Of a stretch of DNA of 64,000 nucleotides, positions 11,815-23,440 are shown piece by piece. The position numbers and the translations under genes are program-made. The notes beneath the pieces were generated by a model that made no database searches, was not told the DNA's origin, and saw nothing but the letters and a program-made list of their open reading frames with translations. This stretch comes from Theileria orientalis strain Shintoku (taxonomy: Eukaryota > Apicomplexa > Aconoidasida > Piroplasmida > Theileriidae), in NCBI RefSeq assembly GCF_000740895.1, contig NC_025260.1, positions 744,001 to 808,000 of the forward strand, in the 5' to 3' direction. The number at the start of each line of letters is the position of its first letter. The first letter of the stretch is position 1.

Positions 11815-12394
11815 TTGAACCAATCCACTATTAGAATGTATAATTAAAATCCGTGAAGATTCAGTTGATTCATTCAAATCTTTATATTAACCTATTTATT
11901 TCCGAGAATCCCAAATTCTAAAGATTGTATCTCAGTCAATAAATTAAGTCTATCTGATCTATGTTAGACTTCATGTATTTTGCCAAATCTTAATGCTTTT
12001 ATTTACAAATGTGTAACTAGTATGTTCTTTTATTATGTGATTTAAGAAATTAACACAACGATGACAATGATATCACCTTAAAAACCAGTATTAAATACTG
12101 TTTCGAGCAATAAATCTTAGTTTCGAGTTAGTTTGCTCTGTAAATATTGACTCAGAATTCTGAAACCAATACTAACAACTAATATTATACAAGTTTTATG
12201 AATTATAGCCAACTCACAAATAATTTAAAATTCAAAATTACGACGTTGTGTAATAAAATATTAAAATATTATGATTCAAAATTGCCTTGAGTGTATTTGG
12301 AATCTTGAAACCCAACAAGAGAACGTGGCATACGATTGGGGCTTGTTTTTGCTTTGAATAGTCCATACTACCATTTAAAATTTATTGTACATGT
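11815..12394. other. Intergenic spacer, about 580 bp
   Basis: Very AT-rich spacer between tandem minus-strand genes; it should hold the promoter of the hypothetical gene and the 3' UTR of the rhomboid-like gene. One TGGAATC word lies at 12298-12304. No other structure was seen. Confidence 0.5.
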
Positions 12395-13828
12395 TTACTT
12401 TCCCATTTTTCCCAGGAATAGCATGAACACTGAGAATATTGGCACCACCAGCAGTGTCGCTGAGCACACAAAGTCTATCATCAGTCTTTTGTGGCCCGTG
12501 ATTTTGTTTGTTTTTGACCTTATGTTGATCATTGTTCCCATACACAGGCCTGCTATGCAGCTCAGCAGGTGTGCTGACACTACTATTGAGCTTCCCTTTC
12601 CGATTGTCTTCAGGAAGAACAGGCAGATGTAGCTCACGATTACGTTGGTTACGTTGTGGAACTCTCTGTGTATCAGGTACGGGAAGAGGAAGAACCTGCT
12701 GAGCAGTGCTCCTGCCACTCCCCAGTCTCCTGCGAACCCGCTCGCCTGCATCGTCGACGGCGTCAGCCAGCACACTCCTATCATTCCGTATGCTGAGCTC
12801 GTCAGGTACACCAGCACCGTCACTATGATTCCGTTTAATTTTTCGAAGACTGCGCTGAATCTCAGGTGCATCATTGTACTAACAATGAGGTGTGCGAACG
12901 AGTTGTGGAAGAACGTCGACGTTATTACTCTGTGCACATCCATCTTATCCTTCAACAGGTTACCACTAAACGCTCCGAACTTGATGCTTTCAACCTCAAT
13001 ATCTAAATTATTCTTTTAGTGGCTTCTTTTATTATTGTATAACATAACTAATTGCCTAGTGTGCAATTATTATTTACACTACTTAATAAGTCAATTGTTA
13101 CCTATGACCGTCGTGAATCTCCTATATATCAGCACTCTGAATAGCAAAAGGAACCACTGTAGCACTATAATCAGGTTTGTGAAGTTGGTTATGTGGAACA
13201 GCGGGAACACGTTCATGAAAAAGTCAAAAAACCTCGTCCATATTCCCTTGACTGTGTTTATTGAGAATTTTCTGAACAGCCCAGATCTTCTCGTCTCTAT
13301 TTGGTTTACTAAAAATACAAAATAGTCTGATATTCCTTGGTGTGTGAACCTTCGTGACGCTTCCTTTTTTATTTCTTGCGGCCTCGGGGAGTCTACAATA
13401 CTGTGTCTAAAGTCAAAGAAGAAGCGCCTACTGTTTGAGTTTTTCAGGGGTCTCACAAACTCCATATAGTCGACCATGCGCTGCGATGTGCTCTTCCTCA
13501 TCGGGGGCGTTGGATGGTCAAAATTAAGTGGCGCGTGCCTCGTCGTTTTACACACTGGACACAGTTCGTACGTTTCTTTTAAATTTTCGAGATCGGCCGC
13601 CTTCAGGTCTACGTTGTACAGGCTGTTAACCAAATTTATCGTTTTACTGCTGTTGTTTTCGCTCAGCTTCTTCAGGTGCGTCACACAAATCTCCATATTT
13701 TTGTCAAACTCCCTCGTAAATTTACTATGTCGGCTCACAAGCTTTTCAAACATGTTTCCAAGGTCATCTGAGTCACTCATGTCAATTATTGACACTGAGT
13801 TTTGTAGAGTATGTTCCACTGAACCCAT
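12395..13828 (-). CDS. Rhomboid-like intramembrane protease family protein
   Basis: Two exons (13102-13828, 13002-12395) give 444 residues, starting at the ATG at 13828. The N-terminal half is soluble-looking, with a lone CPVC motif near residue 113, and ends in hydrophobic segments (LIIVLQWFLLLFRVLIY). The second exon resembles a rhomboid core: GAFSGN, VITSTFFHNSFAHLIVS (the H-x-x-x-x-H region before the loop helix), a membrane segment, QASGFAGDWGVAGALL (the GxSG-like serine site) and SAHLLSCIAGLCMG (the helix with the catalytic histidine). If the match is right, serine and histidine are both kept, but the oxyanion asparagine after the HL pair is replaced by serine or threonine. Rhomboids of apicomplexans cleave membrane adhesins or act in organelles; the role here is unknown. 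A pseudoprotease or a derlin-like membrane protein is the alternative. Confidence 0.6.
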
Positions 13829-14214
13829 TTGATAAGCAACGATGATTTGAGAGATCAGCTCCAAAAGTTAAAAAAAGAAATATCTATATCAAATTTTAGA
13901 ATTCTAAGGACTCCCATTCTTTTATACACTAATAAATACAAATGAATAAATATAAATGTTTGTAGTTATGTTGTGTATTCGTTACCAGTATGTATCATCG
14001 CTAACAAATTTATCAATCTCTTTATTTTAATTCTAAATTGGAATTAATATGATTATTTTAAATTTGTTTGTTATATTCATTAGATTTTTACCTTTTTCTT
14101 CTTCAACCTGTATATTATAAACACACGCTCTTAATCTTCATTTAAAATTTAAGAATTGAATTATTAACTTTTTTAATACACACATTACTATTTTAAATTA
14201 TTTCAATTTAGAGG
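13829..14214. other. Divergent intergenic spacer, about 385 bp
   Basis: Strongly AT-rich spacer between the divergent starts of the rhomboid-like gene and the auxilin-like gene, presumably holding both promoters. No repeat or ORF of note was seen. Confidence 0.5.
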
Positions 14215-15565
14215 ATGTCGAATGGAGATTATTTAGTTGATAAAATTAAAGTTTATTATAAAATAGTCACACCTGAGTTTCCAAAATCAGCATCTGAATC
14301 AGCTTGTACACATTCCTCTTATGATTCTCAAGGTTTGCATTATGAGGACCGGGATTCTTCAAATTCTGATTTTATGTGTACACTGGTTGATTGTAAAAAT
14401 TCTCTTTCTGTTTATGACGTTTTGGTTAATCTTAGCCATGTCTTATGTCACTCTGAATCAGTTATGTTCACCAAGGTTCTTGTTCCATTGGATTCCTTAT
14501 TCCCTTATCCTGTCAATTTGGACTCTTTGATGAAAGAATCTAACGTGACTCGTAGTAATTATTCCAAAAGTTACCTAGGACGGTCTGGTACGAGGCCAAA
14601 CATATTCGATGAACATAATAACGAAGTAAATCGCAACAACCCGAGTGTGGAATCAACTACAAGGGGCTTTAACATTTCAAACATTTCCAAAAATTTTAAA
14701 ATTGACACTCTGATGTCTAGATTTAGTTCACTTAGGAGTGCAGAAGAAAGGAAACACACTCATTTGGTATGGGTTTATGCCAATTTAGATGAACCCATTC
14801 GCGTTATTGACAATAAAATATACATAAAGGTCTATTTATCTAATAAATCGTACAAGCGTTCAAATGATACTTACACAAACATAGCTGATTTTATCAGTAC
14901 AACCACTAAATATGATAGTGTCATTGATACATCATTCGCCGCTCCTATAACTGAAGCTAAAACTAAAGTTGCAATCGATGAGCCATTATTACCTTCAGGT
15001 TTGTTTTTACACATTTAATTTTCTTAGACAGGGATGAGATTAATGAAATGATTGACAAGTGGTCTCTTACTTCTGATGGTAAATTAAAGGACATTCGTTC
15101 TCTCTTATCAACATTGCAAAATGTATTTTTTTTATTACTGTTGTTACAATAACTACTTTTATCAGTGTTGTTACAATAACTACTGCTATTAGTGTTGCTA
15201 CTATTACTACTGCTATTACTTTCATTACTATTATTGATCTATAGGCATTAGTCACTCATTTACTATTAACTTCCCACCCTAACTATTATATTCAGGTACT
15301 GTTAGAGGATGTTGGATGGGAGCCCATGCCACTCAGTTTGCTCGTTGGCGATAAGGACTCGATTAAAAAATACTACAAGTTAGTTTTACGTATTCCTCGT
15401 GTATGGTATTTACACCTACTTAGATCCAGTCTTACACACTCATTGCGTAGAAAGGCTCTACTCACTTTTCATCCGGATAAAATCGGCTCTAAAGGTCCTA
15501 GGAATAGGTTTCTTTCAGAGCTCATAATACAAACTTTAATCAAGTCATGGAACGGTACAACCTAG
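14215..15565 (+). CDS. Auxilin-like J-domain protein
   Basis: Exons 14215-14998, 15028-15122, 15296-15378 and 15451-15565 sum to 1,077 nt, giving 358 residues. The C-terminal 95 or so residues match the J domain of auxilin/GAK: DIRSLLSTLQNV, VGWEPMPLSLLV, then KKYYKKALLTFHPDK with the HPD loop, and a last helix ending IKSWNGTT. In other eukaryotes this domain brings Hsc70 to clathrin-coated vesicles for uncoating. The first 260 residues are serine- and asparagine-rich with no recognised domain; no kinase or PTEN-like region is present. The HPD codons lie just after the third intron, whose donor (gttagt) and acceptor (gcgtag) fit the phase. The gene converges on the apicoplast polymerase gene with about 155 bp between stops. 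Confidence 0.8.
15123..15295. repeat. Trinucleotide-like repeats within an auxilin intron
   Basis: This 173-nt intron holds two copies of TGTTACAATAACTACT-type units about 33 bp apart (from about 15142 and 15175), followed by ACTATTACTACTGCTATTACT-like runs up to about 15236. It is unusually long compared with neighbouring 29-35-nt introns. Confidence 0.6.
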
Positions 15566-15719
15566 CACCAGATTCTAATCTAATATCACCACGTTACACA
15601 TATATTCGTTGCATATACGCGCAAACATGTGCGTACAGGCAATCGTATACACAACATACATGTCCGTTAGGTATAACAGTGGCATATACGTTTAACGGTA
15701 GTGTTTATTTGTGTTCCAA

Positions 15720-18700
15720 TTACTCCTTGTCTGCCCATGAGTCGCCTATTGAGCCCATTGCCTCCACCGGCACCTTTTTCAGATACTTCTCCCCCGACTT
15801 CACCATCGTGTCGATGAGCATGTCGAGCGCCTTCTGCGCGTTCCTTTCCGGCACCTCGAGTATTATTTCGTCGTGGATGCATATTATTATCTTCGCGTCC
15901 AGCGGCTTCACCAGGTCCACCAGCCGCGCCATCGTCTCCTTCGTTATGTCCGCCGACGTGCCCTGGACCGGGTAGTTGAGTGAGCGCGTGAACGAGAACG
16001 AGTCGAAGACCGAGAGCCTGTTTCCCAGCGTCCTCACCATCGTCGGCTTGCTGTTCTTCACCGAGTTGTGCCAGTTAAGGATGCCCTTGAAGTTGTTGAA
16101 GAAGGACGTGTATATCTCCTTCGACTCCTGCTGCGACAGCTTCACCTTGTAGCCCGTCTCTGCGTACATCCTCAGCCCGTTCACTGACATTCCGAAGATC
16201 AGTCCAAAGTTAACTGCCTTCGCCAGCTGCCTCTCCTCCTTCGTCACCTCCTCGATGCTCTTGCTCTTCAGTATGCTTGCTGTCAGCGAGTGCAGGTCCA
16301 CGTGCTCCTGGTACGCCTGTATCATCTTCGCGTCATTTGCTATCTCCGCCGCTATTCTCAACTCGATTTGCGAGAAGTCCGCTATCACGAACTTGTTCCC
16401 CTTGGAGGCCACGAAGCACTCTCTGAACTTCTTCTCCCTCGGCACCTGCTGCAGGTTCGGCCCGTCGCAGCTGAACCTGCCGCTTTCCGCGCCCAGCTGA
16501 TTATAGTTTGGGTATATTCGATCTGCAATTTTGTATTAGTGTGTTGGTATAATTGTTATTTTTGTGGTAGTGGTAATGGTAATAATAATGGTAATAATAA
16601 TGGTAATGGTAATGGTAATAATAATGGTAATAATAATGGTAATGGTAATGGTAAAGGTTTTGCTTTTGGCGATACTAATATCAATAATAATGCTATTGGC
16701 AGTATTGCCAACAATAACAATAGTTTCACTACTTTCAATGACAGCAGTCACACACACACAACTAACAAGAACTTACTTGTTTGCTCGTTGATGTGGTTCG
16801 GCAGCTTCTGCGTGAACGCCGTCAGCGCCTTGTTCGCCTTGCGGTACTCGCGCAGCGTCGCTATGATCGGGTTCGAGGCGTTCCTTATCAGCGTCGCCTC
16901 GCTCGTGTCGCTTATCAGCTTCCTCCTGCTCTTGTCCATGATGCGCAGCTCCTGCAGCTTCTCGAGCAGCTGCTTCTGCGAGTTCAGGTTAATGTCCTCC
17001 TCCTCGAGCTGCTGGTGCATCTTGTCCGATATTTGCGTGTGTTCCTCCATCAGCTCATTCTGCAGCGCCTCCAGCTTCCTCTTGTCCACCTCGATTCCGT
17101 TCAACTCCATGTCCGAGGTCGCCAGGATGCACTTGTTTTCCACCTCCGCTATGTCCGAGAGCTTGTTGATCTTAAGCAGGTGCTCCAGAATCACGTACAG
17201 CGGCAGCAGCACGAACGCGTCTCTCGCTGAGTAGAGCAGCTGCTCCTCGAAGAGCTGCAGCGTCGACCAGTCTGAGTACTGCTGCGTCTTGTCGAGCACG
17301 ATGTTCAGGTACCTTTCTGACACGTGCGTCAGCTTACAGCTTATGTATCTGCTCGCCACCAGTATCTTGCTCGCTATCATCGTGTCGAAGATCTTTCCTC
17401 CGAACTCGAATCCGTACACTCTCAGGAAGTTAATGTCGAACTTTCCGTTGTGGAACACCTTCGTGACCTCTGCGCTTTTAAATATGTCTTTCAGCCAATT
17501 GCACCTCAGCATCACGTGTTCATCGTCCACCTCTTGTGACGCCCCAATGTTTACTGTACTTTGTTCAAGGCCCGTGTTGGCGGTCGTATCAGCGTTGGAA
17601 TTAGAACTAGCACCATCAATGCCTGTGTCATTTGTATAAGTACCCGTGGCACTAACCGTACCATCAGCACCCATGGCTGTATCAGCACTAGAAGCATCTG
17701 TACCAGGGCCACTCGCTACTGTGTTGTTTCTTATTTTAAAGAGGTCAAGTATCACTGTTGGTTGATTCGGCGATGATATCTGTATCAGCCTTATCTTATT
17801 GTTGTTGTAGTCCAGCCCCGTCGTCTCTATGTCAACTCCCACCAACTTAACCCTTCTAAAAAGCGGCTCCATTGACTCCAACTTCTTCCAATCATCCACA
17901 TATATCACTCCATCCATCAACAGTGGGTCGTAACTGGCACTGTAGTACACGTCTGTTTCCACTCCCAAATCCTCCTCTTCTTTGTGTTCTCGTAACTCGT
18001 TACCTAGTACCACTCCACCTTCCTTTTCCTCTCCTTTCAATACCAACTTCCTTTCTTGATTCCTTTCCTCACTTGTTACTCTTTTCTGATCCTTCTCTGG
18101 GTATAGTGACTTTGGTAACTTCGTCAGGTACTTAAGCTTAAACTGTTCCACTTCCGTGCTCGCCATTACTCTTTGGTGTTCCTTTCTCATCAGGGACTCA
18201 CTCGTACTGATTCCAAATGGATACACTTCCTCGCCGGGAGCCCCTTCCTTCATCCCATCTACTTCAGTTCCTTCATATTGCCCTCCGTAGTCTGATGGTG
18301 ATGCCGATGCTTCGGTTGGTGTAGTCACTCCTGATGGCGCGTCCCCTACTCCCAATCCTGACGTTCCACCTGTTATTATTGCTGACTTTGGTATGATTGC
18401 TTTTATGTTTTCGTAGATCGTGTCCTTCTTCAATCCTTTTCCTGCTGTTTTAACCAACTCTCCCAGTCCATTCTTCTTTACAAATTCCCTCATTTCCTTT
18501 ATGCTGCTGTTTTTATTTATTGTTATTCCTCTCATCCTCAGGCAGTCTCCCAGCTCTTCTCCATCAGCTGTCCCTTCCTTTATCCCTTTCCTTCCTCTCT
18601 TCTTCTTCCCATCTCCTTGTGGCTCATTAGCTTCATCAGTAACACTACTCACTCCATTAACAACATTGTTATTGTTATTGTTGTTGTTAAGGCTGTTAAT

Positions 18701-21700
18701 ATTGTTGTTGTTAAGGCTGCTATTGAGGCTGTTGGTATTACTACCAGCAGTATTGTCATTGTTATTTACGCTGTGGACCTTATTATCACTGCCTATCGTA
18801 GCATCACCACTGTTACTCAGCTTGTTGTCATCACCACTCAATTCCATTGCGGTTCCATTACCTGCATCAGCGCTAGTTCCGCTTGATGTACTATAGTTTG
18901 ACTGTATAATTTTGTTTATCTGCTGACTCACTGGACTCAGGTTCAACAGGTCTATTCCAACCAATCCTATGTTATTCCTTTCCCTCTCTCTGTAATTGTT
19001 GTATGGTGATCCGCTACTTGATGTGCTGTTCATTGTTGTTGCCACAAACGGCCTATAACTGCTTGTTGCTTGCGATGCTGACCCTGCTGATGATGTAGTT
19101 GTGTATGTTGATGGTGACCCTGCTGATGCTGTCTGTGTGTACGTTGGTGAACCCGTTGCATTCATCCTCGGTGCACTCGTTCCTTTGTTAGATCCTGTTA
19201 CTACGGTACCTACATTTGCACTGCTGCCGCTACTCGTATTGTTTGCTGGTACGGCGTTTAAGTTAGTTGGAAACTCCTTGTTTGGTGGTGAAGTTGCGCC
19301 TGGTCCCACTTTATAGTTACTCAGTATCACCTTGTCTCTGTACTCATAGTTTCCCTTGGCTCCTAGTTCACTCTTTGACTGCTCCTTACCGCCAGCTTTA
19401 GCCTTCGACACTTTACTCATACCACCTCCACTGCCGCCGTTCGTTATGTATTCATTCAAGTACTCCGTTACTTTAAACTCTTGTGCTGTCAGTGAGACTG
19501 GATCAAACTTGAAGTACACTCTGCCCAGCAGCCCTGCGAACCTGTTCTTCTTCACGTCAATGCACCTTGACTCATTCAGTATGTTTTGCAGTATTATTAC
19601 GTTGTCTGCCTCCTGCGTGCTCTTCACTGACCCGAACACACTCGACAGGCCTAGTTGTATTCCATCTGCCTCCTTTCTCGGGTGCACCACCAGTGACAGG
19701 TGCACATTTTTATTCGTTACGAACCTTCTGAACTTTTCAATCGTTCTATTCTGCAACTCATACACGTCCTTCACGCTACTGTACCCGCTTCCTCCGTGAC
19801 CTGACGTTGCTGACGGCGTTGAGTAGTTTGAGAGCATGAACTGCAGGTTATCGATGATGATGTGCTGCACGTCGTGCACGTACACTGCGTAGTCCATTGC
19901 GTCCAGAACAATGTCAATGTTCGTGCTTCCGTGGAACTTCAGGAACCTCAGCGGCAACTCGTTGAACTTATTCGCGTAGTAGTCGAACTCGTTTAAGTTG
20001 TTTTCAAGGTTCCTCCCTGATACATTATTTATTTGCTTGATTAAACAACTACGCATCTGCTCAGTTACTTATCTACCCATTTACGTCGGTTACTTAACTA
20101 GCCGTTACATCAATTACTTAACTATCCATTAAGGTATAACTGGTAACTGAATATATCGGTTACTTAACTATCCATTAAGGTATAACTGGTAACTGAATAT
20201 ATCGGTTACTTAACTATCCATTAAGGTATAACTGGTAACTGAATATATCGGTTACTTAACTATCCATTAAGGTATAACTGGTAACTGAATATATCGGTTA
20301 TATATCATAAATTAGAGAATATGTCCATTCATATCTATCCATTTAAATACTGCGTGTACCTGAAAACTGCCTCAGCATCGTCTTCGCCAGCCTCACGTTG
20401 TTGATTTCAAAGGACCCCCAGAGCGTCGACACTCCCTGGAGGCAGTAGTCCAGGGACAGCTGCGACAGCAGCGTCGTCTTCCCTGAGCCTGTTGACCCTG
20501 TCCACACCGTCAACTCTCCTCTCCTGTGTCCCTTCAGCAGGTTAGACAGCCCTGGCATCGTTATGCTCTTGATTCCGCAGGTGCTTATTGGGTCACTAAG
20601 CTCGTTGTACACCAGCTGCCTGATGTCATTGAAACTCAGTATCTGCGAGTGGCTCAGCACTGTTGCGTTTTTGAAGTACGTTTCCATGTCCACGCTCCTG
20701 CTCAGCATCACTTCGTTTGCGTCCTTCATGCTCTTCGTTATAAACGCTCCCGTGGACCCTTCTGCTGCAGTGCCATCCGCACTGTTTCCACCTCCTGTAC
20801 TGACCTGCCCCTTGCCCTTCACTCCCTTTTCAACTGCTGACTTCGTCTTTCCTTTACTTCCCTGTGTTTTATCTAACCCAGCTGCTCCCGTTGCCTGTGT
20901 CGTTGCTGGTGTGTTTATTGGATGCACTACTTTCACTCTCTGTATTCCCAGTTTGTTTGCGAAGTGCGATATGCTCGACTGTCCTGCTGCGTCAAAGTCC
21001 ATCCACAGGTAAATTTGATTAAACTTTTCCAGCTTCGGCAGCAGCGCCAGCGGCAGCGAATTCGCTCCGTTTGGCAGTGACGCTGCTACTCTTCCTGTTT
21101 CCTGGAATATGCTCATTGCGTCGAACTCTCCTTCCGAGAGCACTATTGAGTCCTTCTCCAGCGCCTCCTTGATCAGGTGCCCTCCGAACATTCCCCAAGT
21201 TCCTCCTCGCGGCAGTATCTTCATCTTCCCCTTGTCGTATATGCTTCTTACTTTTATTCTGTTAACTATCAGCTTCTCCGACCCTGCCTGGTTGTAGTCA
21301 AACACTTCGGACCCGCTCTGGTCTTCTGACTGTCCAGTCATGTTCTCTATGTCTCCTCCGATGACGCTTGACCTTGTGTTTGGGCTCATCAGCCATGGAA
21401 ACACTACGCACTTCTCCTGCTCCAGCTTTCCTGTCATTGACTTGAACTTAAATGTTCCTGCTCCCACGTGGTACTTTCTCAGCACTTGCGGCTTTATTCC
21501 TCTCGTCTTCGTCAGGTACTCGTACACTACTCTGTACTCCTGGTTATTGTACAGGTTATCTTCGAACTTGTTCACATCTTCTATTGTCACTTCTGGGTCC
21601 TTCGGCATTTTTTTCTGTCCGAATGGGCTACTGATCGGGTCTGACGCCAGGTCAAATGCTCCTGGCAGGTCACCCATGTGCGCCTTAAAATCGAACAGAC

Positions 21701-22666
21701 TTCCTTTGTATCCGCATCTGTGGCAGTACGAATTCCCTAAATTGATTAATTAATTATTATTAATTATATGTCTGTGTGTATGTTATTATCAATTATAAAA
21801 CTGTGTGTATGTTATATATATATGTTGTGTATGTTATTGTATATAAGTGTGTGTAATGCAATTAAAACCTGTTTAAAGTTCGTACCTGAATTTTTAAATA
21901 TTTCATGCTTGAACAGGTTGTCCGACTTAAATCTGTGAGGTGGGCAGAATGGGCAGAACTTCAGCGTGTACTTAAGAGGCGACTCCGTGTACTCTATCTT
22001 CTTCCTGTTCAGGTACTCCACTATGTCCTCTCCCATGTTGCGATAATGACTCGACACGAACGTGTAAAAGTCCTCTCTGGGACCTGGTGACTGTGCATAA
22101 CCCGGTCCGTAACTCGGCCCGTAACTCTGTGGGCCAACTGTATAACTCGACTGATACGTCGATCCGTAGTTTTGGCCTTGTGGCTCATAGGCTTTCAATA
22201 TGCGATTCAATTTAATTTTACTCAAATTTTCCAACTCATTTATTTTACTTGTATTACTTAAACTGTCTTGTGCCTTTATATTATTTACAAATAAATAGTT
22301 GCGATTAAGTCTTTTCAATCTTGAGATTGCACAATACGGTTTCAATCTACTCAGTTTACTCATTTTATATCTTGAGTGTTTACCAAAACTTTCCAGTGGA
22401 CTATCGACTATTTTACAAATATTACAAGAATTAACATTTTCTGTTTTAATTTTACTGAGAAATTGGGAATTTATTCTATCGGTTCTTATACATTCTGAGA
22501 ACCTAGGTACTACACAGCTTATTAGTATTAATCTTGTCAAGAAGAAAAGAAAAGCAACCTTATACCTGCCTATTAGTCTTAAGATTCCACATGATCGGCT
22601 TATATAATCGTTTCTTTTACAAGCAGGCTCAGTATATATGTGATTTTTATGACATTTTGCTTCCAT
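15720..22666 (-). CDS. PREX: Apicoplast DNA replication protein PREX: primase, helicase, 3'-5' exonuclease and DNA polymerase I in one chain
   Basis: Exons 21886-22666, 20360-21736, 16777-20016 and 15720-16522 sum to 6,201 nt, giving 2,066 residues. Order of domains: a leader with a hydrophobic stretch (FLFFLTRLILISCVV) and basic residues; a zinc ribbon split by an intron (FCPFC and YCHRCGYKG); a TOPRIM primase (VLSEGEFDAM, WMDFDAAG); a Twinkle/gp4-type helicase with Walker A GSTGSGKTTLLSQ and Walker B HIIIDNLQF; about 500 low-complexity residues; an exonuclease (DIETTGLD, FHNGKFDINFL, YSARDAFVLL); and an A-family polymerase with motif A DFSQIELRIA, motif B QLAKAVNFGLIFG and motif C IHDEIIL. 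In Plasmodium the homologue copies the plastid genome. A small SAP-like segment (MRGITINKNSSIKEMREF) lies in the linker. The exonuclease has about 65 extra S/T/G/N-rich residues between its first two motifs. The hydrophobic leader begins about 33 residues in, so the true start may differ. Confidence 0.93.
16565..16656. repeat. GGTAAT/AATAAT hexanucleotide array in the last PREX intron
   Basis: About 90 bp made almost only of GGTAAT and AATAAT units, inside the intron 16523-16776. The units themselves form a longer pattern in which two GGTAAT-rich and AATAAT-rich blocks repeat. It is non-coding by reading phase. Confidence 0.85.
20114..20304. repeat. 46-bp minisatellite, about four copies, in a PREX intron
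   Basis: ACTATCCATTAAGG recurs at 20121, 20167, 20213 and 20259, exactly 46 bp apart, and the units look identical. The array fills most of the 343-nt intron 20017-20359 that lies between the helicase Walker A and Walker B exons. Confidence 0.9.
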
Positions 22667-23440
22667 TAATCAACATTTGTTTTAACAAATATATATTATA
22701 AAAATGTGTTAATACAAATATCAAAGAAACAAGCTTCATTTGATTTATTTACAGGGCTATTGTACAAAATACACAACAAAGAAACTGCAATTTGTTTTGA
22801 AAGACATGAATAAACATGATTATTGGAATAATATATTAAAGTTGAAATGTGTAAGGAATCCAAAACCACTAGATTTTAATATGGTGGGATACAAATTAAA
22901 GTAGCTAACTAAAATGACAAATTGCTTTATTTCATATTGGACGGTATATACGTTAAAACTCTAATATCGTAATATCAATACATATTTGTACCAATGGGGT
23001 GTATAATTTGGATTCCATAATGATTGGGAACAAATTGGTTGATAATTGATTTATAAATTAATATTAAAAATTATCTTTATAATTTTCTGTTAATTAAAAT
23101 ACCAATATCATCAAATAATACTGTTTATATTATATCAATATTGTTTTATCCCTTTACACATACATTAATTTATCACAACCTACATACAAACTTATAGATT
23201 CCATTTATTTTATATAATAAATTAGGATTTTAAATAACATAAGACAATTGTTGTAATTAAATACTTGAATATAAATGTTTTACTGTGTGTATAACTAGTG
23301 GTGAACAATAGATTAGAAATCATTTTTTAATCTTCATAATTTATATGTGTATTTTGTATTTTGTAGTTTTTTAAATAAAATTTTTGTTCAATATATTACA
23401 TATATTTATATTGATTGTTTGAATACTTTTTTTATATAAT
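22667..23440. other. Divergent intergenic spacer, about 775 bp
   Basis: The longest gene-free stretch in the window, extremely AT-rich, between the divergent starts of PREX and NOM1. It holds two GATTCCA words (23011-23017 and 23197-23203) and one GGAATCC (22855). No ORF, RNA gene or tandem repeat was recognised. Confidence 0.5.

Noticed and set aside
16565..16656. Possible CRISPR-like array
   Set aside because: Units are 6 bp without unique spacers and the genome is eukaryotic; it is a simple microsatellite.
16536..16791. Several ORFs over the GGTAAT array, read as V/M/I- or N/G-rich peptides
   Set aside because: They lie inside an intron whose removal joins polymerase motifs in phase; open frames on both strands are a by-product of the hexamer repeat.
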